Assembly: GCA_013416795.1 (NCBI GenBank) | Contig: RQSC01000028.1 | Coordinates: forward strand, 527,810 to 544,184 | DNA length: 16,375 nt | Source: Prasinococcaceae sp. CCMP 1430 | Lineage: Eukaryota; Prasinodermophyta; Palmophyllophyceae; Prasinococcales; Prasinococcaceae | Direction of reading: 5' to 3' | Part shown: positions 15,920 through 16,375 of the stretch, one piece after another | How the letters are laid out: each line of letters begins with the position of its first letter | Position numbering within the stretch: the first letter of the stretch is position 1 | Notes under the pieces: model-generated | What the model saw: only the letters and a program-made list of their open reading frames with translations | Told to the model about the DNA's origin: nothing | Databases searched by the model: none | Program-made: the position numbers and the translations under genes

Positions 15920-16029
15920 TTCCGTCGATTTTACATAAACTATTAAATGAGTGTTAGATGCCTCAACATCGACGGATTGTATGGGATTAAAACACCACCC
16001 AGCCAAATCGACGGAAAGCCATTCCGTCG
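15920..16029. repeat. Cluster of four TCCGTCG motifs in alternating orientation
   Basis: TTCCGTCGATTT at 15920-15931 has a perfect 12-bp inverted copy at 16005-16016. A further reverse-orientation ATCGACGGA lies at 15968-15976. CGACGGAA at 16009-16016 pairs with TTCCGTCG at 16022-16029 as an 8-bp hairpin with a 5-base loop. The spacer is AT-rich, unlike its surroundings. Confidence 0.8.
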
Positions 16030-16375
16030 CGCCGTCGCGCCGATCGCCCCGAGGTTATCATGACCGACGCCTCCAACTTCGCCCTCGGCATGAAGCCCGC
16101 CATGGAGACACTTCGCTAGCGCGCATCGTACCAGATGCAATGCCAAGGGACGGTATGGACGCACTCTACTCTCCACCCCACTATACGCACGCGCGGAGTG
16201 CGCGGCCGCCGCGCGGCACGTCGCGCGCGCGCGCGCGCGCAGCGGCTGCCGACGCGGCCCTCGCGCAGTCACTCCGGGAGGACGTGTGTAAAACCCACGA
16301 CTTCATCCTCGTACGCGCCCGCAGCGCGCCGCGGGTGCCGCGCAAGCTCGTGGAGGCCGCTCCACCAACGCGCCC
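15981..16375 (+). CDS. Open frame running off the right edge, possible 5' part of an unidentified gene
   Basis: From an ATG at 15981 the frame is open for 131 codons to the window end, with further ATGs at 16140 and 16155. The first half is Arg/His-rich and unconvincing. The last 40 codons, after the CG tract, look protein-like (AALAQSLREDVCKTHDFILV, then PRVPRKLVEA) with strong G/C third positions. A CG tract ending in CAG at 16242 could be an intron 3' end, so the coding part may begin only there. I do not recognise the product. The frame overlaps the RNase H-like relic, and both cannot be functional coding. Confidence 0.25.
   Translation, partial: MGLKHHPAKSTESHSVAPSRRSPRGYHDRRLQLRPRHEARHGDTSLARIVPDAMPRDGMDALYSPPHYTHARSARPPRGTSRARARAAAADAALAQSLREDVCKTHDFILVRARSAPRVPRKLVEAAPPTR
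16021..16119 (+). mobile_element. Possible relic of a Ty3/gypsy-type RNase H core
   Basis: One plus frame reads EVIMTDASNFALGM (in the codons around the ATG at 16060) and ends at a TAG at 16117. The pattern T-D-A-S-x-F-A-x-G is the start of the RNase H domain in Ty3/gypsy polyproteins, where the Asp is catalytic. The match stops right after G-M, and neighbouring frames show no longer reverse transcriptase or integrase motifs. If real it is a short decayed fragment; a chance match is possible. Confidence 0.3.
16222..16240. repeat. Alternating CG tract, 19 bp
   Basis: A perfect CG run immediately followed by CAG, preceding the protein-like end of the open frame at the right edge. Confidence 0.9.

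Larger units (their letters stand above)
14787..15950. other. Intergenic region upstream of the ABCG gene, no convincing gene
   Basis: About 1.16 kb, extremely GC-rich for most of its length. All open frames are low-complexity Arg/Ala/Pro/Gly and match no family I recognise. It carries a CG tract, a 14-C homopolymer, a G-quadruplex motif, palindromes and a short CACAT repeat. A mildly AT-richer patch near 15050-15100 is the likeliest ABCG core promoter. Confidence 0.55.

Noticed and set aside
14610-15938. A 442-codon open frame on the plus strand
   Set aside because: It is antisense to the ABCG nucleotide-binding domain, then runs through low-complexity intergenic DNA. Its composition is Arg/Ala/Pro/Gly and no domain is visible. 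High GC makes such stop-free frames common.
1-16375. CRISPR array, bacterial operon signals, rRNA or prophage
   Set aside because: No regularly spaced direct repeats, Shine-Dalgarno-led gene strings or rRNA motifs are present, and introns plus eukaryotic domains exclude a prokaryotic source.

Overview
The window is nuclear DNA of a GC-rich, intron-containing eukaryote, most likely a plastid-bearing microalga. Four things point there. Spliced genes have GT-AG introns, often with GTGCGC donors. One gene is CGLD27/Ycf36, a family of plastid-bearing lineages and cyanobacteria. A presequence protease is present. Several proteins have eukaryote-only domain combinations (BTB-BACK-discoidin, EF-hand plus coiled coil, ABCG half-transporter). 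I cannot fix the phylum; a haptophyte or another GC-rich alga is possible.

Layout. 37-3012 (+): presequence protease PreP, without its targeting sequence. 3144-4388 (-): CGLD27/Ycf36 in three exons, with an apparent one-base defect in exon 1. 4389-4919: a divergent intergenic region with an AT-rich island. 4920-8798 (+): a 1292-residue, apparently intron-free EF-hand/coiled-coil protein of unknown function. 8854-11532 (-): an 892-residue protein combining a farnesoic-acid-methyltransferase-like (FAMeT) domain, BTB, BACK and a C-terminal F5/8C (discoidin-like) domain. 11533-12414: intergenic. 12415-14786 (-): an ABCG half-transporter in three exons. 14787-15980: intergenic, with G-quadruplex, homopolymer, palindromes and a short tandem repeat. 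15947-16375: a patch with TCCGTCG repeats in both orientations, a possible relic of a Ty3/gypsy RNase H core, and an open frame running off the right edge.

Genes are packed in alternating orientation with very short 3' spacers (131 bp between PreP and CGLD27, 55 bp between the EF-hand and BTB genes). There is no operon-like functional grouping. PreP and CGLD27 are both expected to act in organelles, but are convergent and probably independent.

The most distinctive window-wide signal is a set of long alternating CG tracts (15-25 bp). They recur just upstream of the start codons of four genes and just inside one intron, and are absent at that length from the confidently coding sequence. Other points worth attention are the BTB protein architecture, the split and apparently frameshifted CGLD27, and the inverted TCCGTCG cluster next to a possible retroelement relic.
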